A model generated the notes under the pieces. That model ran no database searches and was not told the origin of the DNA. It was given only the letters and a program-made list of their open reading frames with translations. A DNA stretch of 64,000 bases from Cymbidium sinense (lineage: Eukaryota > Streptophyta > Magnoliopsida > Asparagales > Orchidaceae), in contig CM038214.1 in the NCBI GenBank assembly GCA_021442155.1, positions 310,527,001 through 310,591,000 of the forward strand. Direction: 5' to 3'. Positions 33,543-46,000 of this stretch are shown in pieces (the first letter of the stretch is position 1; the number at the start of each line of letters is the position of its first letter). The position numbers and the translations under genes were made by a program.

Positions 33543-36500
33543 ATGGTTTCTTTCTTAATTTGGAATGTGAGAGGGATTGGTACCCTCTCTATTAGAAATA
33601 GAATTAGAAACTTAGTTCGTACCCATAACATTTCATTCCTAGCTATTTTAGAACCTTTTATTCTTTCTTCTAACATCTCTTTTGTTGCTAGAATGATTGG
33701 CTTTGGTAGTCTTTTTGCCAACTTGAGCAATAAAATTTGGATTTTTTAGAATAGTCCTTATGTTCTAGGTTTTGGATGATCTATCCCAAGTTGTGAATGT
33801 TAAGATTACTTATGATAATTGGTGTTATTTTGGTTCATTTGTTTATGCTTCTTATAATAGGAACGATAAACAGTTTCTTTGGGAGGATCTTATCAATTTT
33901 TCTTCTTTTATTGATGCTCCTTGGTTTGTGGGTGGGGACTTTAATACTATCTCTTCTTCCTTGGAATGTGTTGGTGGTAATGCTCCAAACTTATTTTCTA
34001 TGGAAGATTTTAATAACATGATCCTTGATTATCATCTTGACATTGGCTTTAGTGGGTCCCAATTTTCGGAATTATCTGGAGGCTCGGATTCTTTTGAATC
34101 ATCATGGATTAATCTTCTCCCTAGTACTTTTGTGGAGCACCTAAGCAGAACCCTTTTGAACCATTCTCCCTTGCTTATCAATGTTAACTTTAATGCTAAT
34201 AAACCCTCCTCTCTTACCCCTTTTTGCTTCCAAAATATGTGACTTATGGATGATAGATTTTTGGAGGTTGTTGCTAGTAACTAGAGTGAAACTCTCCATC
34301 CTGATGATTCTGTTGTTGGGATGAGGAGATTATGGTTCAAATTAAAAAAACTTAAACAATGCCTTACTTGGTGGAATAAAAATTATTTCAAGAACCTTTT
34401 TTATCAATATTAATAAAATGGAGAATGAAGTTATAATTTTGGAAGACGTTATTGTCAATGATACTTCTAAAATTTACTTGTTAGCTAAAGATAGGTTAAC
34501 ATGTTATCAAGACATGGAGGAGACCTATTGGAAAAAAGCTTCTATGAAATGGATCTCTGATGGTGATTGCCATACTAAATATTTCTACACCATGGTTAAA
34601 AAGAAAAAGGCTATACATCACATTCATAAAATGAAAATTAATGATGGAGTTTGGTGTTCAGATAAAAAGGAAATTATTGACTTTGTTGTTTCTTTTTGTA
34701 AAGAGCTTTTAAATAAAAATGTTGCTTATGATAATATTTCTTGGCCTGAAGTTATTCCTAACCTCATTTCTGATGATGGCAAATATATGCATTCTTCCTT
34801 ACCTTCTGACTATGAAATTATTGAAATTTTGAGTATGAATAAAGACTTTCTTAGTCGATGGTTATACTACCCTATTTTTCCAAAATGTTGGAATATTAAT
34901 AAAGAGAACTTGATTAAAGCTATCCTTATTTTTTTAAGGGTAGTAGCCTTCCTAAAATTTTTTAGCACCTTCATTGTCTTAATCCCTAAAAAAGATAATC
35001 CCAAATCTTGGAGGGATTTTAGGCTGATCAGTCTTTGCTCCTTGTTTAACAAACTAATTTCTAAGATTTTGGCTAAAAGGTTGATTCTCTTGCTTCCTAA
35101 AATTATCTCCCCAAATCAAAATAGTTTTGTTAAAGGAGATCCATTTCTAGTAATGTACTTCTAGCCCAAGAGATGATCCATGATTTAAATGCCAAAGTTC
35201 GTGGTGGAAACCTACTTTTTAAGCTTGACATTTCGAAAGCTTATGATAATATTGGTTGGGCTTTTCATTATAAAATTTTGGCTTTATTTGGATTATCTAC
35301 TCATTTTATTGCTTTAATTAAGAATGGGATTGAGAATTCTTGGTTTTCTTTGCTTATTAATGGTGAAGTGCATGGTTTTTTCTCTTCTTCTCATGGGCTT
35401 AGACAATGGGACCCTCTTTCTCCTACCCTTTTCATTAGTATGGTGGAATATCTTTTTATATGTATTGAAAAGATGTTTAGTAGAATGCTTAACATGTATA
35501 ATAGAACCATTGGTGGCTTTGCCATTTCACATCTTAGTTTTGTTGATGATTTCATTATATTTTGCAATGCTTCTACTCTTTATATTAAAAAAATTGTGTA
35601 AGTTCTTAATTCTTTTTGGTAGGGAAAGTGTCTTCAATATCAATCTTGATAAAAGTTGTTTTATTACTAGCTCATCTATTTCCTTACCTAAGATCAATGT
35701 TATCAAGAATATTATGGGTTTTTTGCATCAAAATCTCCCTATGAAGTATCTAGGGACTCCTTATAGAGGAATGAAAAGATCTTCTTTATTTGATGAAGTT
35801 ATTAAGAAAATAAATACAAAAACTTTCTCTTCAGAATTTCATTTACTTTCCTTTGGTGTGAGACTTATCTAGATTAAAAGTACTCCTTTCTCTCTGCCAT
35901 TGTATCACTTATCTACTATTGTTCCTACTTGTTCTATTATTAAAAAGGATAAATAGACTTTTTAATAAATTTTTTTGGGGAAACTCATCTTTCAAATGAT
36001 TACATTGGGCTAGTTGGAACAACTGTTATGGTGCTGGTAATGAAGGTGGTTTGGGTTATATTAGAGGATTCTATTAACTACTTTTCCTATAAAATGTGGT
36101 GGAATTTTAGAAATAAACATAGTTAATGGTTGAAGTTTATGCATGCTAAGTATTGTTAAGGAAAACGCCCTCTCATTTGTGCTTTCAAATATGGGGATTC
36201 TACTATGTGGAGAAGACTTTGTAATATCAAATGGAATGCTGAGAACTTAATCTCTTGGGGTGTCAATTCAGGTTCCACTTTCTTTTGGCAAGACAATTGG
36301 CTGAAGGCTCTATTAATTCCCTTCTCAATACTCACTCCCACTGATGCTTAAGATTAATCTATTATTAATAATTAAGTGGGATGTGTCATAATTGAATATC
36401 CTTGTACCAAATGTGATCGTTGATAAAATCCTTAAAATTTGTCCTTACCCTAGTGAATTTGACCAAATTCTCATAAAAAATTCTTCTTCTAGAGACTTTG

Positions 36501-37594
36501 TTTTTAAGGATGTTTGGCATTATATCATATTTAAATATCAAGAGTCCTTGGTTTTTACCAAAAATTTAGAATATTAGTATCCCTACTTCTTTCTCAGTTT
36601 TAACTTGGTGCATTTTGAAGCACTATATCCCTGTGGATGCTTCTCTTCTAAAAAAAGGCTTCCATCTCCCCTCTAAATGTCACTATTACTATCACATAGA
36701 AAGTCTGGATCATGTTTTTTGTGAATGGTCACTTTCAAAATGTGGAATTGGTTTGATAATATTTTAATACTTTCCATTTCAATGGTTCTCTTTCTATTAT
36801 GCAACTTCTTGAAGAAGTTTCTCTCATGTTTCTAAGGGGCATGTTAAAATTGTGTTAGCTATTACTAATCTTTGGTACAATTGGATGGATAGAAATGATG
36901 CTAAACATTATAATATTCCTTTGATTCTCATCATATTATTGCTAGAACCAAATATAAAATTTTGTCTCTTAAAGCCAATCTTTTTACTCTTTCTAGTTTT
37001 AAAGGGTGCAAGTCCATGGCCTTGAATTTTGGAATTAACATTCTCATATGGAAGGTCTCTCTAGAAAAAACTATATATTGGAGTAAACCTAATTATCATT
37101 ACATTAAGGTTAACACTGATGGCTCGGTTTCTAATGGTTACTATGGCTGTGGTGGGATTTTAAGAGATCATAATGGCAAGGTTATTTCTGCTTTTACTGC
37201 TCCTTTAGAGCCCTGTTCTATTTTATTTGCTGAGCTTAAAGTCATTCATTATGACATTTCTATCTATTTACAACAAGGTTTTCAGAAGATCTAGTTTGAA
37301 GTTGATGCTCACCTTCTTTTAGATTTACTCAATTATGCTCTAATGGAAATGCTAAAGTGTATTATTTACTTAACCATACTAGGAGGCTTCTTGCTAACCT
37401 AGATTTTCATATCTCTCATATTTATAAGGAAGCCAACTCTTGTGCTGACTTCCTTGCCAATTTGGGGGCCAAGTCTTCTTCTTTGCAAATGTTCTCTAAT
37501 GATAACATTCCTTTTCTTTTAAGGGGTCTTGTGAATCTTGATAAAACTGGTTTGCCTTATATTAGAAATGTTGAGCTTTTTTGTTTTCTTCTCT
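33543..37594 (+). pseudogene. LINE-2 ORF2 relic: endonuclease, reverse transcriptase, RNase H
   Basis: Its ATG lies only 7 nt after the ORF1 stop, which would suit termination-reinitiation. Endonuclease: 'FLIWNVRGIGTL' at once, 'APWFVGGDFNTI' near 33918, but the C-terminal motif reads 'LLNHSP', so the Asp of the usual S-D-H is lost. RT: 'STFIVLIPKKDNPKSWRDFR' (34963-35022), 'LFKLDISKAYDN' (35215-35250, catalytic Asp kept), 'GLRQWDPLSPTLF' (35397, Trp for the usual Gly) and 'LSFVDDFIIF' (35535-35565). Zn-knuckle 'CHYYYHIESLDHVFCEW' near 36680. RNase H: 'IKVNTDGSVS' (37105), 'FAELK' (37230), 'FEVDAHLL' and 'YKEANSCADFLANLGA' (37420-37470). Several frameshifts and stops. Confidence 0.85.
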
Positions 37595-39290
37595 AGGGCT
37601 TTGGCTTTCCCCTTGTTGTTGTTTTTGATTATTTTTGGTTATTTCCTTTGTTGGTTTGGTCTTATTTTCTTTCCTCACCTAACCTTATTTCTATTTTCCT
37701 ATTTGATTTCTTCCCATTCTTTGGATGGGTTGGGGCTGTCCTACTTTTTACTAGTTTTTTTGCTGTATTTTTTTCCTAGTGTGTTTTCACTCCCAACTAA
37801 AGGTGTCTACTGGAAGGTGAGGTTTGCTTGTCTTGGTTGGTGTGGTTTTCTTTTTTGGTTGGATCTTTCTAGCCTATTTTGTTTATTTTGGATTTTATGG
37901 TTGGTTATTTGCTGGTGTTGCCTGGCTGTGGGTTTTTTCCCTTTATGAGTGTTGCTAATGCTATTTTTGTGACCTTCCTACTGCGGTTAGATGTTTTGTC
38001 TTCTTGTTGTTTTCTATTTAGGATGGTTTTCCCAACTGGTTTTGGTTGTCTATTCTTTCTTGGCTCTCACCATTCCCATTTGCTTATATCCTTTTCGATT
38101 TTACTTGTGGTATTTGGGGTGTGGGTCTTTTGGCTTAGGATGGGTCTTCTGATGATGGCTGTTGGCAATTGTGTTTTAATGGTTTTATCTCCTATTGTTA
38201 AGAGGGGTTGTGTGGCTTTCAGGGCTCTTTGTGTGTTGGTTGTGCTTGGAGTCCTATTTTACTGCGGCTTCTTATCATTATTTCTCTGCTATTCTAGATG
38301 AGTGTAAGGTTGGATGCTTCTAATTTATTATATTTCTTGAATATTGGACTTACCTCCTCTAAGTCTGGGGTTATGTTTTGATGAGTGTGCTAAACTGGAA
38401 GGCTGATGATGACTCTATTGGGGTTCTTGTTTGTTGTTGTATCTAATTGTTGGACTATTTTTGATCCTATAGGGCTTTTACTTCTTTATCATTATGCATT
38501 TGTTTCTAGTTGTTTGTAGTTTCTCCTATCCTTGGATTGGGATTGGTGGCTATATGGCTTTCCTTTGGAATAATTTTGATGTTTGTAACTAGATGACCCT
38601 TTCTATGTTTTACCGATGGTTCTAAGGTTAATGAATTGAATCCGTTGCCTTGGTGGATCGAAGGGTGGCTTGCCTTGTTGGCTATTCAGATTGGGTGCTC
38701 TAGATGGCTGGTTTGGGTAAAAGAGTGTTTACATTATTATAATTTTCTTGATCTTTTTGAGTCTATGTATGGAACTGGCTTCTTACCTTCCCATTCCTCT
38801 CTTCTAGTTTCTACATGCTGGCAATGATGGTCATGAGTTCCCCACTATTTCTTTTGGCTCATAGTGCCATATGTAATTGTAACCTTTCTCTTAAAGTCTG
38901 GATGCCTACATATGGTGTTGCTCCTTGAGATGAATTTAACTGAGCCCGAGCCTTCCTTTTATCCTTTTATTTATATCTATTTTTATTTCTTTTGCTTAAT
39001 TAAGTATTTCATTATATGTACTCATCCCATTACAAGCTTCTTAGATCTAGTCTGTTGGGACACTTTTGCTCTTGGATTGTCTTGGTTACAAAAGGAGTAG
39101 GAAGTTTATTAATTTCATGGAATTGTTTTGGTGGATCTATGTTTCTTTTTATTTGCTTATTTTCTTTAACTATTGTATTAGCTAGGGCTTATTTCCTTAA
39201 GACTTTTGTAGTCTTTGAGCATTAGCTTAGAGATTTTCCCCTCTGGGCTTTGTGTAACTTTTGTTATTGAAACAAAATTTCTAATTTCCT
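37595..39290 (+). other. LINE-2 3' UTR, T/G-rich, 1.7 kb
   Basis: Strongly T-rich sense strand with short hydrophobic ORFs (37538-37948, 37879-38301) that I regard as composition artefacts. The terminus lacks the 'ggcaataaaata' signal of the other LINEs and ends 'ttgttattgaaacaaaatttctaatttcct' before the A-run, so LINE-2 belongs to a separate subfamily. Confidence 0.6.
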
Positions 39291-39297
39291 AAAAAAA

Positions 39298-39640
39298 CCC
39301 CAAACCCACCCTAAATCCAACTAACCCACCTCCTTCCCAAACCTAACCCTAACCAACCCTAAATCCAAACTAACATAACCCTTAACCCTAAACACTCCCT
39401 ATACCCCACTCTCCTCCACAGAACCTTCCTATATCTTAAATCTTCCCAACTGAGCCCTACTACCTAAATACCTCTTACAAACCCTAAACTTATCTAAATC
39501 TCTTCACCCCACTAAACCTGACCTAAACTGGATCTGACCACAGACCCCCTCCTACTACTTTAAACCACATAACTCCCTAAATAAACCAGGCTCTGGGCCA
39601 CCACCAATACAACCTTGGGCCAAAACCCAAACCCAAAATA
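39298..39640 (+). repeat. Degenerate telomere-like DNA after LINE-2
   Basis: 'ccccaaacccaccctaaatcc' follows the A-tail and grades into 'ccctactacctaaat' and a little 'ctgggcc'. No gene seen. Confidence 0.75.
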
Positions 39641-40360
39641 AAGAAAGGGGAAAAACCTAAACTAAAATAAAATAATAAATAAAACAACATGAATAAAATA
39701 AATAAAATAAATAAAATAATAAAACCTAAACCTAAACCTAAACCTAAAAATAAATAAAAAAAATAAAAACAAAATTAAAATAAAATAAATAAAACCTAAA
39801 CTAAACTAAAAAATAAACTTAAAATATAAAACCTATATTAAATAAAACTAAGAAAAAATAAAATAAAATAAACATAAACTAAACTAAAATAAAAAACTAA
39901 ATAAAAAAAATATAAAAAAAACCTAATAATAAACCTAAAAATAAACTAAAAAAAATAAATAGAAAATAACTACTAAACACGAAAAAATCTAAACATAAAA
40001 TAAAATAAAATAAAATAAACCTAAATCTAAACTAAACTAAAATAAATCAAACCTAAACTAAACTTAAAATAAACTAAACCTAAAAACTAAATAAAATAAA
40101 ATAAATTGAAAATAAACTTATACCTAAACTAAAAAATAAAACTAAAATAAAAGAAATCTAAACATAAAAAATAAAATAAAACCTAAGCCAAAAAATAAAA
40201 ATAAAACTAAAGTAAAAATAAACATAAACCTAAGCTAAACTAAAACATAAACTAAAAACCTAAACTAAAATAAATAAATAAACTAAATAAAAATAAAAAA
40301 TAAATTAAATTAAATAAATAAAAATAAACTAAATAAATAAACCTGGGTTTGCTTAATTTT
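39641..40360 (+). repeat. AT-rich block with terminal motif
   Basis: AAATAAA/CCTAAA words ending 'ctgggtttgcttaatttt' at 40343-40360. Confidence 0.78.
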
Positions 40361-41190
40361 AAAAACCTAGATCCACTATAATCACCCACCTGATCACTCC
40401 ACTACCACCTACCCAACCCTAAATGTTACCACTAACCACCCACTACTAAACCCTGGGCCTCCTGACCCTAAGTAACTGCACACTATACCCACAACCAAAT
40501 CCTACACCTGACCCTTGGCCACTGAAACTGACCAAACAAACCACCACTGTCCTGATCACTGACCTCTTATCCCTTAAACTCCTAACCCTAACCATGAGCT
40601 GAGCCCAACTAAGCCCTGGCTTTGACCACTGAGCTGACTAAACCTGGACACTAACAGGCAAACTTAGTCACTGGGCCCTAAACAATAAACAGGCCCTGGA
40701 TCCTGGGCCTGACCCTGGGCACTGGGCCCTGGGCCTTACCTGACTCCAGATCATCCACCCTGGGCCCTGACTCTGAGCCAGGCCCTGACACTGACTGGGC
40801 TAAGGCCCTGATCCTTAAAATTTTTGACTTAAACTGGGCCTTGGGCTGGCCCTGGGCTAACCAGGCCCTAAATCCTGATCCTGGGCCCAGAATGGGCCCT
40901 CTATGACCTGGGCCACAACCCACAGGCTTAGCCAGGCCTGGGCCCTGGGCCACAGCTAGGCCTAACTGAACTACTTAAACCCTGGGCCAACTGACCCAGG
41001 CCCTAAACTGGGCCTAACTGACCCTGGAGCTGGGCCACAGGCACTGACCCACAGCCCTGGGCCACAATCCCCGGACCCCTGGACCTGCATACTAAACAGG
41101 CCCTGGGCCAGACTGGCCCTAGGCCCTGGGCCCTGGGCTTAGGCCCTGGGCCCTGGGCACTCTAGGCCCTAACTGGGCCTGGGCCCTAAA
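40361..41190 (+). repeat. CTGGGCC-rich block
   Basis: The purest such block: near 40680-41165 it is close to continuous 'ccctgggcc' and 'gggccctggg' words. The minus-strand ORF over it (Gly/Pro/Gln-rich) is a composition artefact. Confidence 0.72.
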
Positions 41191-41520
41191 CCATGACTAC
41201 TGTCAGTGACCGTTTGATAATGATGACCATGACCATTGACTATTGCAACCATGCTGACCACGCCATTGACCTGACCGCTAACATATAAACCGCTGACCTG
41301 ACTACTTCAAACCGCTATTACTAACTAATGACCTAACCGCTAAACCATGATCTATGACCGCCAAACCAATATGACTAACCACTAACCACTACCATCCATA
41401 CCCTACCACCATATAACCATGACAACTAACCACCATAACCACTAACCATAACTAATAACTAACCATAACCACTAACCAACTATAACCATAACCATAACTA
41501 ACCCATAACCACTATAACCA
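41191..41520 (+). repeat. CCATAA/CCACTAA-type degenerate repeat at the 5' border of LINE-3
   Basis: Begins with 'accatgac', 'accgctgacc' words and ends in near-regular 'ccataaccactaac' units. It looks like telomere-repeat variants of a third kind and runs directly into the LINE-3 5' end. Confidence 0.65.
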
Positions 41521-41677
41521 AGAAAAGTTCCTCTCCTCTCTTTGCGATGCTCGGATTTCATTTTCCACTTCATTGGTGCATCTCTGTCTTGCATTATTAG
41601 TGGATCTTTCTTTATTCTCGTCCATTTTCTAGAGTTTTCTCAATCTCTAGTTGCTCGTGTGATGTGTCTCTTCTAAT

Positions 41678-42978
41678 TATGGTTGTGGTGGCATCGAACC
41701 TGCAGCTTATTTCCCTCATTTTGGATGATCTGGCTAGGGCATCCAATTCTATGGGGATTCTTGAACCTAATTCCATTCTTTCTTTTAAATCCTTTAATGA
41801 TGCACTTTCTAGTAATAGCTCTACCTCTTCTGACTTGGTGAATCTGATTTAAACTTTATTTTGAGGCATGCCTGCAATTATGTGTTCAGATCTTGAGGTC
41901 AAAAAGCTTGCAAAATCTTTCAAATTTACTTTGATTGGAAAATTTTCTTTGTGCCAACCAAATTTGGATAAGATTCGATCTTTTTTTCATAACCTTACAC
42001 TTTCGGGTGCTTTTACTATTGTCCAGATCGATCCAATACATATTTTAATTCAACTTACAAACAATTTGGATTATTCAAGGGTTTTCTCACGTCGATCTTA
42101 TTTTTCCTTTAATTGCAAATGCGTTTGTTGAAGTGGTCTCTCCTTTTTGATATAAAGGAGGAATCACCTATTGTTCCTATGTGGTTAGCTCTTCAAAATA
42201 TGAGAATCCATTATGTTACCCACCAGGTTTTATTTGCTGTCGGGGCTCTTTTCAATAGGCTGCTCCAAATCGATCAGGTAACTGCTGTGAGATCCCGTCC
42301 CTCTGTTGCTCGTATATTGGTTGAACTTGACATATCTAAAAAACATCCTAAGGATGTCTGAATCAGATATGAAAAGTTTACTTATTTACAAAAGGTCGAA
42401 TTTGAAAATTTTTTGGATTTTTGTTCCCATTGCAAGATACATGATCATGATAATTCGGAGTGTTTTGTTCTTCACCCGCATTTTAAAAAGAAAATTTTAA
42501 ATGAACCTTTCTTTACATGAGAATATGCCTATTATGGCTAACTCTTAAAAATAACTTAAAAATTGATGATTCATTCTCTAATGAGTCTATTCTACTTCTT
42601 TGTGACATAAATTAATGAGAATGAGGTTTTAAATGATCATTTGAATGATACTAGAATGGCTAAAATTCGAGGAAAACACTGATTTCAATATTGGTAATTG
42701 TGCATTAAATTGTATAATTTCTTCTCCTTCCCCTAATTCCAAGATTGATCTTCATTCTAATCCCACCTTTCAAGAAAATATTGATTTGGAAGAGGGGGAA
42801 GTTGTGATTAGAGATGTTCTTGATATTTATCCTATTAATAATATTCTAATCAATCTCCCGATGGTGACATTTTGGATAAAATAAAAAATTCCAAACTATT
42901 TTTAAAAGAAAACTAAGAACTCTAAGATGCAACCTCTAATCTTGCGGATCTACTAGATCTAGATCCTCTTCCCTTAAA
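41678..42978 (+). pseudogene. LINE-3 ORF1 relic with CCHC zinc knuckle
   Basis: Frame pieces in order: 'SFKSFNDALSS' (41780s), 'MPAIMCSDLEVKKLAKSFKF' (41868), 'HILIQLTNNLDYSRVFSRR' (42045), 'LLKWSLLFDIKEESPIVPMW' (42122), 'LLQIDQVTAVRSRPSVARIL' (42260) and the knuckle CSHCKIHDHDNSEC (42424-42465). This is the DUF4283-plus-knuckle order of plant LINE gag proteins. An acidic 'DLEEGEVVIRDVLD' near the end is shared with LINE-1 and LINE-2. Stops at 41850 and 42359 and frameshifts inactivate it. Confidence 0.75.
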
Positions 42979-43074
42979 TAATGTGTATTTTCAATTTTTA
43001 GCTTAAGAGAGGATTTGTTATTATTTTCCTCTCTCTTTATTATTATCATTTAATCTCCATTTATAATTTTCTAT

Positions 43075-46000
43075 ATGTTTAATTCAATTATTTTGAATGT
43101 TAGAGGGATTGGTACCCTCATTGTTCATAATCATATTAGAAATCTCTCCAGAATCAACAATAATTCTTTACTTATTGTTATTGAACCTCTTATACATGTT
43201 GATAAAATCAATCATGTTGCTAGAATGCTTGGTTTCAATAATTTTTTCTCTAACATCAGTAATAAAATTTGGTGATTTTAGAACAACTTCTTAAATGTTT
43301 TAATTTTAGATGATCTTCAACAAATTGTCAATGCTCAAATTTCTTTTGGTGATTCTTATGTGCTTGGCTCTTTTGTTTATGCTTCTTACAATAGAGCTAG
43401 TTGGAATGTTCCTTGGGAGAATTTGAGACGTTTTGCTCTTTCTATTAACAAACCTTGATTGGTTGTGGGAAACACTATTTTGTATTCATCTAAAACAAGG
43501 GTGGTTGTTCTCCTAATATTCATTATATGGAAGAATTTTCTAATATGATTCTTGATTGCAATCTTATTGACATTGGTTTTAAAGGTTCTAATTATACTTG
43601 GCAAAACTTTAAGCTCTGGCAACATCCTAATAGAATTCTTTTCATATCTCATTAGATTAATCAATGGCATCTTACCTCTGTTGACCATTTGAGTAGAACT
43701 TTATCTGATCATGCCCCTCTTTTGGTTTATGTTAAAGATAACTCTAAAAGATTAAAAACCTTGCCCTCTTTCATATTTCAAAATATGTGGATTCAACATC
43801 TAGATTTCCTTAAAGTCGTGGCCAATAATTGGATTGCTCCTCTTCACCTTGATAATTCGATTAGGGGTACGCATAGATTATGGTTTAAGCTTAAAAGGCA
43901 AAAAAAAAAATCTGGTTTGGTGGAACAAACATTGTTTTAAAAATCTTTTTGCTAATATAAAAAACATGAAACTTTTGGTTTGTGATCTTGAAAATGCTTT
44001 ATTTTTGATTCTTCTAAGCTTAAGGATTTGAATGAAGTAAAAGATAATCTTGTTAAATAGAATATAGAAGAAACCTATTGGCAACAAAAAATCACTAGTA
44101 AACATCTTGCTAATGGGGACAAGAATACTAGGTATTTTCTTGCTTTATTTAGAGCTTTAAATTCCATCCAAAAATTAAAAGTGATAATAGAGATTGGATC
44201 TTAATGTTATTAAAGATTCTATTATTAATCACTTTAGAAATATGCTTAATAAAAGCCACTCTTATGAAGCTTCTAATTAGCATTTAATCCCTCTATTATT
44301 ACCAATGATGAAAATCATTGGCTTATTAGGTTACCTACTGAAGATGAGAAAGTTATCAATAGCATGAACATTGATTCCATTGCTGGCCCGATGGGTTATA
44401 CCACTTAATTTTTTTAAAATTCATGGTCTATTATCAAGCATGACTTAATCAATGCTATTATTGATTTTTTTAGTGGTAATCCTCTCCCTAAATATTTTTC
44501 TAGCACTTCCATTATTCTAATACCTAAAAATGATAATCCAGATTCTTGGAGTGATTTTAGACCTATTAGTCTTTGCACTTTCTTTAATAAATTGATTTCT
44601 AAAATTCTTGCTAATAGACTTAGTCCTTTACTACAAAAAATTATCTCTCAACCAAACAGTTTTGTTAGAGGAGATCTATAGTTGATAACATTCTTCTTGC
44701 TCAAGAGCTTATTCATGATTTGGATGTTCCTACTAGAGGTGGTAACATCCTTTTTAAATTAGATATTTCTAAAGCCTTTGATAACATCTCTTCAGATTTC
44801 TTTTTTAATATCCTGCATTTATTCAGTTTCTCTAAAAATTTTATTAATCTTATTAAAAATTGTATTATAATACGATTTTCTATTCTTTTATTGGTGAAGC
44901 TTTAGGCTTTTTCCATCTTCTCATGGTTTGAGACAAGGAGATCCTTTATCCCCTTTTGTTTATTATTGTGGAATACCTATCTAGGAGTTTAAATGAACTT
45001 TTTTGATTACAATCCAGCATGTACTTTAGAACTCTTGGTGGTATCCCTATTTCTTGTCTTAGCTTTCTTTGATGACTTCATTATCTTTGTAATGCTTCCT
45101 TTCATCATATCAAAATACTTAAGAAATTTTAATTAATTTTGGTAGAAAGTGGTCTTTCTATTAATGAAAGTAAGAGCTACTTATTACCTCCTCTAAAATT
45201 TCTAATGATAAAATCAATCATATCTTGAGAATCACTAACTTTAAACACCAAGAACTCTCTATTAAATATCTGGGTGCTCTTCTTTTCAAAGGTCAAAAAA
45301 GATCCCATCTTTTCAATGAACTTATACAAAATGTTTCTAATAAAATTTTGGTGTGGGAATTTCACTTACTTTCTTTTGGTGGCAGGCTTACTTTTCTTAT
45401 GAGTACTCTTAATTCGATGCCTTTCTACCTTATTCAAACCATTATCCTTACTAATTTTATCTTAAATAGAATTGATTGACTCTTAATAAATTACGGGGCT
45501 CTACTAATTTGGTTAAAGGATGCATTGGACTTCTTGGCATAAATGTTATGGACCCTCAGGTGAAGGTGGGCTTGGTTCATGAAGCTATTCTACCTTCTCC
45601 CATAAACTATGGTGAAATTTTGGAAAGAAAGATAGCCTATGGGCTAAGTTTATAACAGCTAAATACTGCCAGGATAAGCACCCTCTAATCTATACTTATA
45701 AAGTTGGTGACTCTTCAATTTGGAGAAGGCTTTTCTCCCTTAAATGGGAGGCTGAATCCTTGATATCCTGTGGTTTAAATTCAGGCTCTACTCTCTTTTG
45801 GCAAGACATCTGGATTGGTGGTGGTTCTATTGATTCTTTTCTATCTACCCACTGTATTGCTGCTACTAAAGTTAAATCCTTTTAGCTTAATAACAAGTGG
45901 AATGATAGTAAACTTAGTGAAGTTATTCTATCTCTCTTGGATAAATTTTGTGATATTATACTTTCTAACAAGCTGATCAAATTCATTTTAAGCATCTATA

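Larger units (their letters stand above)
31945..39297 (+). mobile_element. LINE-2: apparently full-length L1-clade retrotransposon
   Basis: About 7.35 kb. The 5' end 'cttctctctcc...tgctcggatttcattt' aligns with that of LINE-3 (41530s), which argues that both are complete at the 5' end. ORF1 and ORF2 relics follow, then a 1.7-kb T/G-rich 3' UTR that is unlike those of LINE-1 and LINE-3 and ends 'atttcctaaaaaaa' against degenerate CCCTAAA DNA. It is the best preserved copy, holding the longest single open stretch of RT (248 codons). Confidence 0.88.

Noticed and set aside
37538..38301. Hydrophobic ORFs of 136 and 140 codons that look like membrane proteins
   Set aside because: They lie in the T-rich 3' UTR of LINE-2, overlap each other in different frames, and T-rich DNA yields Phe/Leu/Val-rich ORFs by chance. 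Similar short ones occur in the LINE-1 and LINE-3 3' UTRs.
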